In this document: piece after piece, positions 54,748-64,000 of the stretch
How the letters are laid out: every line of letters begins with the position of its first letter
Numbering within the stretch: the stretch's first letter is position 1
Origin: Dendrophyllia cribrosa
Lineage: Eukaryota > Cnidaria > Anthozoa > Scleractinia > Dendrophylliidae
DNA length: 64,000 nt
Reading direction: 5' to 3'
Assembly (NCBI GenBank): GCA_024195265.1
Contig: JAJLRJ010000002.1
Location: 48,468,752 to 48,532,751, forward strand
Translations under genes and position numbers: made by a program
Notes under the pieces: model-generated
Told to the model about the DNA's origin: nothing
Databases searched by the model: none
Seen by the model: the letters and a program-made list of their open reading frames with translations, nothing else

Positions 54748-55932
54748 CAGGGGCACCCAACGAACAATTTTTGGCAAAATGCATTATTTTACTCAAATAA
54801 ATTAAAATAAATGATATAAAAGCATTTCCAGGTGTTCTTCTACGTTGCTGGGAAAAATATATCTGTTCCTTTTTCCCAGCATAACACATAGGGCAATTCC
54901 CAGCCAGCTGGATAAAAAAATGAATAAATAAAAAACAATAATCAAGTTACCAAAAGGGCTTGAGAACTAATGAAACATTTATGGCAAACCATTTGAAGCT
55001 TTTTTGTTTATTGTTTTGTGCATCAGTACTGCCGTCTCGAACTTACTGAACCTGTTCGGGTGTCTCTAAGTACTGCTTAAATTTGTTACCACGAAGTGAC
55101 CATGCAACATCAAACTTCTCCTCACAAAATCCATACATAACAAAGAGAAAAGGTCATGAGAATTAATGCAGTCATCAGCAAAGATAATTTACTTTGACCT
55201 TTTAATGAATTCTCTCACCTGCAGTAGATCTGCGAGAAATGTATATAAACCAGTAAGGAGAATTTGTATGTTGGCATTGGGACTCCTTTCTCAAGTCAGC
55301 CAGCGCAAAAATGGCAATTAAAAAATATATATAGACAAGTAAACACAAGCGATATAATATCCCGACGTTTCAGCGACCTCATGACGCCATTATCAAGGGT
55401 ACAAATGAGAATAAAATTAACAAATGCGAGTTCAAGAGTAATAACTAATTTACATAGCGGAGGTGGCTACACAAATATTTTAGCACGGATAGAATCCGTT
55501 TGCACATTCAAACTCGGTGTTAATTGTTTGATGTAAAGCATCTCGTTGACTAGACAATCAAATTTGTTCATGCATTTCTTGAGAACTTTGAAACAGCTAC
55601 GGAGGTCCTCAGGGACAGCACCCGCGTGGTCGTTGTCATAGTGCTTGTGTATTGAAGATGATGTGCTAAAATATTTGTGTAGCCACCTCCGCTATGTAAA
55701 TTAGTTATTACTCTTGAACTCGCATTTGTTAATTTTATTCTCATTTGTACCCTTGATAATGGCGTCATGAGGTCGCTGAAACGTCGGGATATTATATCGC
55801 TTGTTTTTACTTGTCTATGTATTTCTAAATCATTGTTAATAAAAAATATATATATACAGAATAATTTTATTTTGCCAGCCAGCAAGAATTCCACTGGGGA
55901 ACAGATAAAGTGAGGAACAGATTCGTTTACTC
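54748..55932 (-). mobile_element. CAGGGGCACCCAACG element, inverted copy with a Penelope insertion
   Basis: Left end CAGGGGCACCCAACGAAC; the right end stops at AACAGATTCGTT, missing the terminal 12 bp beside a 25-G run. Alignment to 42954-43554 shows that about 510 bp at 55335-55850 are an insert, flanked by aaaaaatatata on both sides. Confidence 0.75.
55333..55852. mobile_element. Penelope-like terminal remnant with inverted ends
   Basis: Left end tagacaagtaaacacaagcg and atataatatcccgacg, right end their complement, so two terminal copies face each other. Each contains the block gataatggcgtcatgaggtc-gctgaaacgtc (55361-55400 minus, 55751-55788 plus), a tail motif seen at Penelope-like 3' ends. 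Confidence 0.6.
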
Positions 55933-56458
55933 GATAGGGGGGGGGGGGGGGGGGGGGGGGGCAGTACTCCCGACAATTTAGGATAGGTGTGTGCCGCCAA
56001 GGTTCTCAAACCCTGACCCTATTCAAGGGTGGAAAATCGAGATTTGATACCCTTTTTAAGGCCCAATTCAGGCGTGTACAGTAGTACAGTTTTAACAGAC
56101 CATATCTTTTTCGTTTTGCGCGTTGGGGTGGATACTGCAAATTAGTGACCCTATCTACTACGAAACCGTCGGCAGTCTCGGGCGAGCATCGGCATCCAAT
56201 CAAAACAAAGTGATGACAAGCTTACTCGGGCATACATAGATGCAATTAATTAATTATTACGGTATATTAGTTTTATTGTAGGAGGACCATTATGAAAACT
56301 ACTGGGTGACCAGTAATTAATGTACTACACCCTCGATAAATAAAGTTATTGCTGCGGAACGAGCGTAGCGAGTGAGCAGCAACATAATCAGGATTTACGA
56401 GAAATATATGAGAAAAAAATATAAGCTACGAAAAATCTCGATTTGATCGCTTTTTACC

Positions 56459-56547
56459 AGAATTCACTGCGCCACGCACACATTTTGGGCCAGAATTCAC
56501 TGCGCCACGCACACATTTTGGGCCAGAATTCACTGCGCCACGAACAA
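56459..56547 (+). repeat. 33-bp tandem repeat, 2.6 copies
   Basis: ccagaattcactgcgccacg followed by cacacattttggg, nearly identical copies. Confidence 0.9.
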
Positions 56548-56857
56548 TAACCTCGCTTGCTGCTTCAAGCTGTTGGCTGCGAGATTTGTAATATTTTGGT
56601 CCAACATGTGCCAGTCGTAAACTAATCGCAACTGAAGTGTCGAAGACTACCGCGAGTTGAGCGAGGACTGTGAGGCATGGTGATAGGACCGTTGGATAGC
56701 AAAGATTTTCGAAGATTGTACGGAATTAGAACAAATTTATTTTGAAAACACTCCGACAGCAGTCGATGAGACTGAGCTGAGCGCGTGGGGACGCGAAACC
56801 TGAGCTGAGCGCGTGGAGACGCGAATACGATACGGCTAGCTAGTAACGCAACATATA

Positions 56858-57033
56858 GAGTACCGAAGTGTGACGTCACACTTGTGAAATTATGGGATTT
56901 GATTAGATATTCGGAAAGGGCATGACGAAAATTGCCCGCTTGCCAAAAAACAGCATCTTATTGCAATTTGGGGGTGAGATATTGGCACCGTTATGCTCTC
57001 GTTAGTTTTTGTGACGTCATCACTTCGGTACTC
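56858..57033. mobile_element. GAGTACCGAAGTG MITE (TA target)
   Basis: Ends GAGTACCGAAGTGTGACGTC and GAGTACCGAAGTGATGACGT from the right, TA on both sides. Same GAG...CTC tip pattern as the GAGCG family. Confidence 0.75.
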
Positions 57034-57047
57034 TATTCATTATCAAT

Positions 57048-57490
57048 GGCCGTTTTTATGCTAGAGACGTTAAAGTCGTCTAGACGCAACTAACGTCTCA
57101 GACGTTAAATGCGTCTGGTATAAAAACGGGACGCATTAAAGTAGATGGCCACAGAGAAAAACACGAGATTTTCTAAAAAAAACTATTCTCGGAAGTAACT
57201 GGACACGACTAAACTCTTCCCCAAATAAATTTTAAGAGCGCGAATATACAAATAGGGCTAAATTCGTCCTCGTTAAGGCCGTCCCGTTTTTATACTAGAC
57301 GTATTTAACGTCTGAGACGTTAAAGTCGTCTGTTAAGTGCGTCTGAACGACGCACTTAAAAAAAGACGTTAAAGTCGTCAGACGTTAAATCCGTCTGGCT
57401 TATTTTTCGTTTTTATACTAGACGTTAAAGTCGTCTCGAGACGACTTTAACGTCTCAGACGATATTAACGTCTGTAGCATAAAAACGGCC
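57048..57490. mobile_element. GGCCGTTTTTATGC element with gacgttaaagtcgtc words
   Basis: Ends GGCCGTTTTTATGCTA and complement, AAT on both sides. The interior is dense with gacgttaaagtcgtct in both orientations and includes a partial second end (cgtcccgtttttatactaga, 57280). Confidence 0.75.
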
Positions 57491-58556
57491 AATAATTAAG
57501 TTAAACCTAAATTTTCACACCTTCCTCGTGGTGAACGCGTCCTTTGCTCAACAATATTCTACAGACATTGCAAGAACTTGATGCGTGAATTACAAAACAA
57601 AATTAGTCTTATCAGCTGGAGTTTTCGTCGATTCATCCCGGTTTTATTTGCTTTGCTTTCCCTCAAAAAACGAAAGAGAAAATTCTGTAATACCAGCGAG
57701 GCGATAAAACGGCATTATTACAACAAATTTACCGCAGCAATTACTATCTTTTGGATACACTACAGACGATACACTAGTTATTATTATTATGCACGACTTA
57801 AGCTGTTTATGTTTCGACGCCATTTTCGAATGGTTTTCAAGCTTTTTATGCTATCCATTCGACTTGGTAATGTCTAAAAGTACGCTGGAAATCAGTTGAA
57901 CATGGACAAAGGTTCTTGGCTCAGGGCCAACGTAATTGCAGGATCTCTGTGGAACAAGACGCTGTGGAAGCGTATACGTTGTATTAGGCATATTGGGAAA
58001 TACATGTCATAGGAATCTGCATGCACGTTATTTCACAGTTTGATGATAGGGAGTATTGGGATGGTGTGAGCAGTCTAACAAAGAAGCGCGTTAACCTTCT
58101 AAAACAAGAAGACCCAGCACACTTAGCGTGCGAGATCGCACGCAAATTATTAAAATAGCGTGACCACTGTGTACAATAAAACAATACAATACAATACAAT
58201 AACTTTATTTAAGCACGGTGAAAAGAATCATCAGGCATAATAAAAATCACTAATAAACTACTAATTAATGCTAATATCAAACAATACAAAATCAAGTTAA
58301 AATAATACTAATAAAACTCTTAATTTAGTTAATTCTTAAAAAATGCCTGCTTTCCATGAATGCCGTGCAATACAAGACTAGAGTACTGAAAAATACAAAT
58401 CGATGCCTACTTTGTACTTACCGTTGAAAAAAAAAAGGCCGTATATCAGAGTTTCCCGACGGTTGTTATTGGTTTTAGCTCATCTTGTAACTAGCTGGTC
58501 TGTGTTTCCGACACTTTTGAAGTGAATGCAAATATAGCCGCAAAGCGGCAGAGCTA

Positions 58557-59750
58557 TAGCCTGTGAACAGGCCTCCTTGTGGGGGTATGACGAAAGTAGA
58601 TAGCGGCGAAAAGAAAACTCGCGAGGAAAACTCGGCGAGCGAAGCGAGCCGCGGGAAAACTGGGGAGAGGGGAAGAGGCGGGGAGGCCTGTAGACAAACC
58701 ACTGATGCCGCCGTTCCAGATCACCAATTGTGCACTAGATTCTAGTGCAAACGCTGATTGGTCAGATCACCGACTGTTGACACATTCTGTTGACAAGTTT
58801 GCGGTCATGATATCCGCCGACATGCGATCAAAATTTGCATATCGCACTGCAAAATAGAAACTTGTCTGACGGCCGGTTCTCAATCTGTCAGTTTGAAAAA
58901 GCATTGGGCCATTCTCTGAGGGATTTCCCTCATATTACAGGTTTAAAAGAAGAGCAGAAACGCTCCTTGAAGTCTTTAGCGGAGATGGTTGATGTATTTG
59001 GCATTCTTCCGACTGGATTTGGAAAAAGTTCAATCTTTCAAATTCTCTCTCGTGTCCTGAAAGAGCTGTGGAAGTTGGAAAGAACGACCGTTATTGTTGT
59101 AACGCCACTAGTTTCCATTATGAAGGATCAAGTCGAGGAGATGACACGTTTGGGACTCAAAGCATTTGCTATTGGTTTAGGGGAAGAAGAAGCTGAGAAA
59201 GACTGAACTATGCGCATGGTTATAAAACTAAAAGGGGTAGACAGACCTACACGACTCCTGTTGTGTGACCACTCATTTTTTAGGAATTTGTTCTCTTCGA
59301 TGATATTGATCTTTTGATTTCGGCGGAATATCTCTGAAATTGTACAGAGCCGTTAGAATTATATTTCTTTATGCCGTTGTTTGGTGCTAGCTCTAATTTG
59401 CATACACTGTGGTTTCTCTGGCTCACTTTTGTTGCAAGATAAATACAAATCGGCTAAAGTTTGTTATCGCTTTGAAAGTGTAAGGATCGTTAATTTCTCA
59501 TGCCGTGATTATTCGCGTCATCGCGTTTCATCGCGTTTCACGTGCGCGACTATTTACATTCCAATGCAACCAACAACTGATAATGATCTTGTTGACAGAT
59601 AATCGACAGGTTAATTACAAAGGGGTGGAATGGCGGCCTCAATAATTTGTCGACAGGCTCTCCCCCTCCCTTTTCCTTTATACCCACCCCCTCCCCGTTC
59701 GTCGTTTTTTTTTCGCCCTATATCCCAAAAGAGAGCCTGTTCACAGGCTA
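58557..59750 (+). mobile_element. TAGCCTGTGAACAGGC element carrying a RecQ-helicase fragment, 8-bp TSD
   Basis: Ends TAGCCTGTGAACAGGC and its exact complement, flanked by the perfect 8-bp duplication CAGAGCTA (58549-58556, 59751-59758). The related sequence at 4.5 kb lacks the insert, which supports mobility. 1194 bp, too short for a transposase plus helicase, so a deletion derivative. Eight-base targets fit hAT, P or Merlin, but the superfamily cannot be settled here. Confidence 0.85.
58850..59206 (+). pseudogene. RecQ-like DNA helicase, N-terminal fragment inside the element
   Basis: Reads FEKALGHSLRDFPHITGLKE, EQKRSLKSLAEMVDVFGILP, TGFGKSSIFQ, then TTVIVVTPLVSIMKDQVEEM. It has the RecQ motif 0 / Q-like region, Walker A LPTGFGKS and motif Ia TPLVSIMKDQV. 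The frame ends at 59206, before the DEAH box, so no ATPase can be made from this copy. The start shown is approximate; no convincing ATG precedes it in frame. Either a remnant of a transposon-encoded helicase or a captured host exon. Confidence 0.75.
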
Positions 59751-60381
59751 CAGAGCTATGAATCTTTCAGTTTATTTTGCCTGGTCCGGACCCGGGGTCA
59801 AAACAACTTTTCGAATTGAAAGTTTTGCTGGAAGTATTCCTGCCATTATTATAATAAATTTTGAATGAAACTTATTAAGATTTAATCAAAGTTAACGACA
59901 GAAGTGATAATTTAAGAGGAGAGAAACAAATTTAGCCCTTTGAAATATATTTTTTCAGTTGAGGCAAAAATGTTGCAATTGCATATTGTAATATATATAT
60001 ATATATATAATTCATCAAAAACATCCTTGTCGTGATATAAAATCCAGACAAACTTATAAAACAATCACAAACTGGAAAATTCGACTTTGCCGATATTTCG
60101 TCTTTATTACAAAAGACTTCATCAGGGCAACTGATTTACAGCGGAATTTTCCAGTTTGTGATTGTTATATATATATATATACTTATATATAGGCTGAGCC
60201 TAACAGCGACGCTCTCTGAACAGAAAAAGTTGTTTTGAAAAAGTTGTTTTGAATGAAACTTATTAAGATTTAATCAAAGTTAACGACAGAAGTGATAATT
60301 TAAGAGGAGAGAAACAAATTTAGCCCTTTGAAATATATTTTTTCAGTTGAGGCAAAAATGTTGCAATTGCATATTGTAATG

Positions 60382-60412
<31 letters not shown>

Positions 60413-60415
60413 CTA

Positions 60416-60889
60416 ACTGGATTTGACAAAACATGGCTGCCAAGACTGAGACAGGCCAACCAATTGAATTTCAGTCAAAGTCTTAAAAAGTCTCCTCTGC
60501 CCACCCCTGTTCCTCGGACACACAACACCGGCTCCCCAGCCACCCACCCACGGTTAGCCCTGACCAAGGCGGCCCAACCACAGGTCAGCTAAAAACATTT
60601 TCACTAAAACTGACTGCACTAACATTTATTAAAACGGATTTCAACTCGAAATACAACAGACCAACAGGTTGAATTCCACTCAAAGTGTCAAAACTCCCCC
60701 CTCCCCACCCCTGTGGTTTTGACGCACAACCCCCAGACAACCAGCGGCTGTTAGCCCTGTCCCTGGGCTATGTCGCAGCATATCGGGTTACGGCAAGCCC
60801 CCTCAATTTTCAGCGACGGGAGTGGCTTGGACATGGGCCGGGCCCATGTCCAAGCGAAAAGTTAGCGAGCATGTTTTGTCAAATCCAGT
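60416..60889. mobile_element. MITE with CTGGATTTGACAAAACATG tips
   Basis: ACTGGATTTGACAAAACATG on the left and its complement at 60868-60889 on the right. AT repeats flank both sides, hiding any target duplication. The centre contains two similar halves (agggctaaccgtgggtgg-like words). Confidence 0.7.
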
Positions 60890-60890
60890 C

Positions 60891-60892
<2 letters not shown>

Positions 60893-60980
<88 letters not shown>
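60893..60980 (+). repeat. (AT)44 microsatellite
   Basis: Uninterrupted AT dinucleotides. Shorter AT tracts at 59991-60010, 60166-60181 and 60386-60411. Confidence 0.95.
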
Positions 60981-60984
<4 letters not shown>

Positions 60985-61683
60985 GGTTTTGAAGGTGCTG
61001 CCTGAGCCAACGAAAGATGTCATACCAAAAGGATCACAATAATGGATTCACAGTCCGGATTCGGTGGATATAACAAAAAACTAGTTAAAAAGACCGAAAA
61101 TGGACAACTTTTGGTATAAAAAAATGTAAAAATTTAGTTAAAAAACGTTTCGGTCTCTCGACCTTCATCAGTTGTACAGCCGGACAGTTACACATGAGAC
61201 TTAAATACGGTTACAACAATGACTTAACATTAAACTACTGATAAATTACGTAACAAAAATAATAAAAGCAAAAATACAACAGTAATACAATAATAGAAGT
61301 GATAACGAACTAGACTAAAGGAAAACCACAAATCATACTAATGAGCTACGGTAACATAACAATAGAAGGTATAATTACTAAGAAAGACAATCAAAAATAG
61401 ATGTAAAAAGTTATGCAATTGCCCTAACGTAATACGTTTCCCATTCAGGGCTTTGAATAATCATACCAGCCAAGGTCACAACAAAATCCCTGAGCAGGGT
61501 CCTTAAACAGAGTAATAAATTCCGCACTCAGAGCCTTTGAGTGACGAGGCCAGCACAAAAATAACATTCCCCGAACGAGGCCCTTGAACGCTAAGACAAT
61601 TACAAAAGGCGATAAAAATATAAAAATTAATGCTAAAAGTCAACTATAAGAAAATCGCAACCTAGTGATAAAACCCCCTGAAT

Positions 61684-62811
61684 TTAATTGTAATGAATAC
61701 GATTTTTTGAATGAAATTCCTGTCTTTTATTTAGCCCAAAAGGCGAAAGGGAAAATAGCTGCGCACTCCAGTACGCTTCTTTCGTGACAAGTAATTTTTC
61801 TGTGTCTTGATTTGTGTTTGTATAAATTTGGTCTATGCATTGAAAAGTGAAATCTGATAGAATGTGTAGCGTTCTGTTGAAGTGTATGGCGACCTCGCAG
61901 GTTTTCTTGTTTGTTTTCATAGTAGATTTGTGGTTCCTAAATCTAACTTTAAATTCAGTAGTGGTAGATCCAACATATTGGAGATTGCATTTCTTGCAAT
62001 GAACCAAATAAATTACATTATTGGAGTTGCACGAAAGTCTTTGTCGAACACTATATGTTTTGCCAGTTTGGACGCTGAAAAAAGTTTTAGAACTGACAAG
62101 GAAATTCTCGCAAAGGTCACATCTGGTCTTATCGCATTTGTAACAGCCGGGTGCTTGTGCATCCGTTGTCGGCCGCGGGCTGTTTCTGCACTTTGAAGGT
62201 GCTAAAATTTCTTTTAGGTTCTTAGGTCTGCGATAAGATGATATAATAGAACTAGGTGGAAAAAGCTCTTTAAGTTTGGGGGATGACTCCAAGAGATGGA
62301 AATGTTTTCTAATCAACCCATTTATGAATGGTAAATTCGGATTATATGTAAGAACAAAAGGAAAAAATTTTTTGGAATCCCTAACTTTAGGTTTAAGCAA
62401 GTCACTTCTAGGAATTTCTGTCGCTCTGGAAAATTGCCGGGAAACAGATTCTAATGGATATCCCTGGTCAACCAGGTAGCCCCTGTACTCCTCCAATCTT
62501 TTGGTAAGAAAATCGTCCTCTGAACAATTTCTGCGCAGTCTCAAGGCAACCCCAAAAGGGATTGCCTCGAAAACATGGTTAGGATGGGCACTGGATGGAG
62601 AAAGATACAAATGGCTATCAGTAGGTTTGGAATAAACATCAGTCTGGATAAAACCATCGACAAGATGGAGTGTAACATCTAAAACATTAAGTTTGTTCTC
62701 AGAAAAAACTAATTCAAATTTAATAGTGGGATACAGTGAATTGATGTACTCAGTAAAAGAATTCAGCGCAGAAAGACCTTGCTGCCAGAGATCAAAGATA
62801 TCATCACGATA
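61684..62811 (-). pseudogene. Penelope-like element, end of RT plus GIY-YIG endonuclease (375 codons open)
   Basis: The open frame starts right at YRDDIFDLWQQ, the catalytic DD box of the reverse transcriptase, after two stop codons at 62812-62817. It continues through VLDVTLHLVDGFIQTDVYSK, FGVALRLRRNCSEDDFLTKR and FVLTYNPNLPFINGLIRKHF (RT thumb). Then come a Cys cluster CYKCDKTRCDLC and the GIY-YIG domain VIYLVHCKKCNLQYVGSTTT with the catalytic R in KVRFRNHKS. The C-terminal 375 codons are intact, but the RT palm and everything upstream are gone, so it is a 5'-truncated copy. The 3' tail with a hammerhead-like motif follows at 61148-61172. Confidence 0.88.
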
Positions 62812-62866
62812 TTATTATCTGTTTTATTATTGCCTTTTCGGCTGTCCGACTAGTTGGGTGATACTA

Positions 62867-62867
<1 letters not shown>

Positions 62868-62900
<33 letters not shown>

Positions 62901-62972
62901 GTCAATAGCCCATTCGGCTTCGCCTCATGGGCTATTGACCCGTAGCCCTTTCGGGCTACGGGTCTAATTGTT
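62868..62972. mobile_element. AACAATT foldback beside the Penelope copy
   Basis: Tip AACAATTAGACCC, arms with GGGCTATTGACCCGTAG/complement, apex cccattcggcttcgcctcatggg. Confidence 0.75.
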
Positions 62973-63187
62973 AATTATAGTCAAATCGCCGAGCAAAAAG
63001 GGTTTGTACCGATAAACAACATTCTTTTGCTAAAACACACAGTGAAAATGCGTTTCTTTTACCAGACAATTCAGCCAAGACTGACGGCGTCTTTATGCCA
63101 AAGCTGAAATTAATTAAAATTTGACAAATACTGAAGGCGAGGGAAGCGGTTTAAGCTTTAAGCTTTTAGGATCCTAGGGGGTAGGGG

Positions 63188-63306
63188 GTAGGGGGTTGGA
63201 CTAGCCTGCGAGAAAGCTGTGCTGGGTTAAAGGGGATTGGGGAGGGAATGAGAAGGGCCTCCCTAATCCCCTTTAACCCAGCACAGCTTGCTTGCAGGCT
63301 AGTCCT
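63188..63306. mobile_element. TAGCCTGCGAG foldback element
   Basis: GGACTAGCCTGCGAGAAAGC and TGTGCTGGGTTAAAGGGGAT are complementary to 63265-63306. The TAGCCTGY tip resembles that of the RecQ element at 58557. A possible duplicated gtaggggtt lies on both sides. Confidence 0.6.
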
Positions 63307-63314
63307 GTAGGGGT

Positions 63315-64000
63315 TTTGCTTTTTTTTTCTATTAATTGTAGATTTGCACATTTTTAAAACAAATTTTGTATTTAATTGTTTAATTTTATTTAGTTTTGTT
63401 TATTTAATTGTTTATTAATTTTGTTATTTGTAACATTTGTATTACGTTACATCGTTTATTAGTTTTATTGTTATTTATTATTCTATTAATAAGAAAAAAC
63501 AACAACCAACTATGCAATAAAAACTATAATAATAACCACAAATCAATGAAGAGTGCCCGATCTATCGTCTGATCTTTGTATAATATGATTATATTGATTA
63601 CGATTACGATTTTTACATTTTTACAATCATCCGAAGCCCGAAGCGATGCTATTGAAATAATTTGAAACTGGTCTCACTAGAATAGTCAACAGATCTGATC
63701 TAGCCATAAGAAAAAAGAGCTCGTAGAACCTATTCTAAATTTATATTATTCTCAGAAGAAAGTTAAAATGAACAAGATCACTAAAATCTGACTCACTATA
63801 TTCTGACTCACGCTAGCTATTCACTTTGACGATCGGAAGTTTAACACTCGCGGGGCGTAAGCTATTCACGAAATTCGGATGGAAGGGCTATAGTCTTATG
63901 GAAAGTGTTTTGCAGAACTAGTTCATCAGCTAAAGTGAAAAAGCAAAAGCTATTTTCTTTGCTAACAATTCCAAAGCGTGAAAAACATCCGCTGTGAACA
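63315..64000. other. AT-rich end of window, nothing recognised
   Basis: tttatttaattg-type low-complexity sequence to 63500, then unremarkable unique sequence. No ORF, repeat family or RNA gene was recognised. Confidence 0.6.

Larger units (their letters stand above)
57900..60380 (-). mobile_element. Second, inverted copy of the GPI-intron Harbinger element (decayed)
   Basis: Minus-strand sequence matches plus-strand 4200-4930, e.g. tacttaccgttg, ggttgttattggttttagct, the region cgaatactcccaatcatcaa and gcctaatacaacg at the transposase start (57950-57990). It diverges left of 57950, so almost none of the transposase is left. A block of about 130 bp is duplicated (59866-59990 and 60250-60380) around AT repeats and a small Penelope-like tail. 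The RecQ element 58557-59750 is inserted within it. Confidence 0.7.

Noticed and set aside
57578..57877. 99-aa plus-strand ORF rich in basic and aromatic residues (MMRELQNKISLISWSFRRF...)
   Set aside because: No family resemblance, low-complexity Y/K/R/F runs, next to a decayed transposon; likely fortuitous, though a small-protein role cannot be ruled out.

Overview
The window is nuclear DNA of an animal with AT-rich, intron-rich and transposon-crowded sequence. The gene structures (GT-AG introns, tiny exons in very long introns), the dense population of short TIR elements and the Penelope-like, CR1-like and L1/Tx1-like retroelement remnants fit a cnidarian, most likely a stony coral. That assignment is an inference from style, because no taxonomic marker is present.

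Three host genes can be assembled exon by exon, with every splice phase checked by hand. (1) Glucose-6-phosphate isomerase lies on the minus strand, from the start codon at 20752 leftwards. Nine coding exons (residues 1-235) are inside the window and the C-terminal half lies beyond the left edge. (2) TMEM161, a multi-pass membrane protein, is complete on the minus strand in twelve coding exons, from the start codon at 42702 to the stop at 25125 (507 aa). (3) A fucosyltransferase-like type II membrane protein is complete on the plus strand, 50754-52708, in two exons (449 aa), with the membrane anchor on the first exon.

Almost everything else is mobile or repetitive DNA. Introns of GPI (2.2-20.6 kb) and TMEM161 (25.3-42.6 kb) hold PIF/Harbinger remnants, TA-target MITEs (one nested in a TTAA-target element), tRNA-derived SINEs, foldback elements and LINE tails. 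The 4.4 kb between the two genes holds long (GA)n and poly-G tracts and a hammerhead ribozyme. From 43 to 50.7 kb there is a 6-bp-TSD element family and an L1/Tx1-like LINE. From 53.4 to 64 kb there are telomere-like repeats, a Penelope 3' part with a GIY-YIG nuclease, and a second inverted copy of the GPI-intron Harbinger element. That second copy was itself hit by an element carrying a RecQ-type helicase fragment with a clean 8-bp target duplication.

The most notable items for a second look are: a complete minimal type I hammerhead ribozyme at 22806-22852 (minus) in a retroelement-like promoter context, together with recurrent degenerate hammerhead-like cores in the retroelement tails; a set of TIR elements with 6-bp target duplications, several with subterminal arrays built from their own short word; a set of foldback elements that share the tip AACAATT but have unrelated arms; and the RecQ-fragment transposon.
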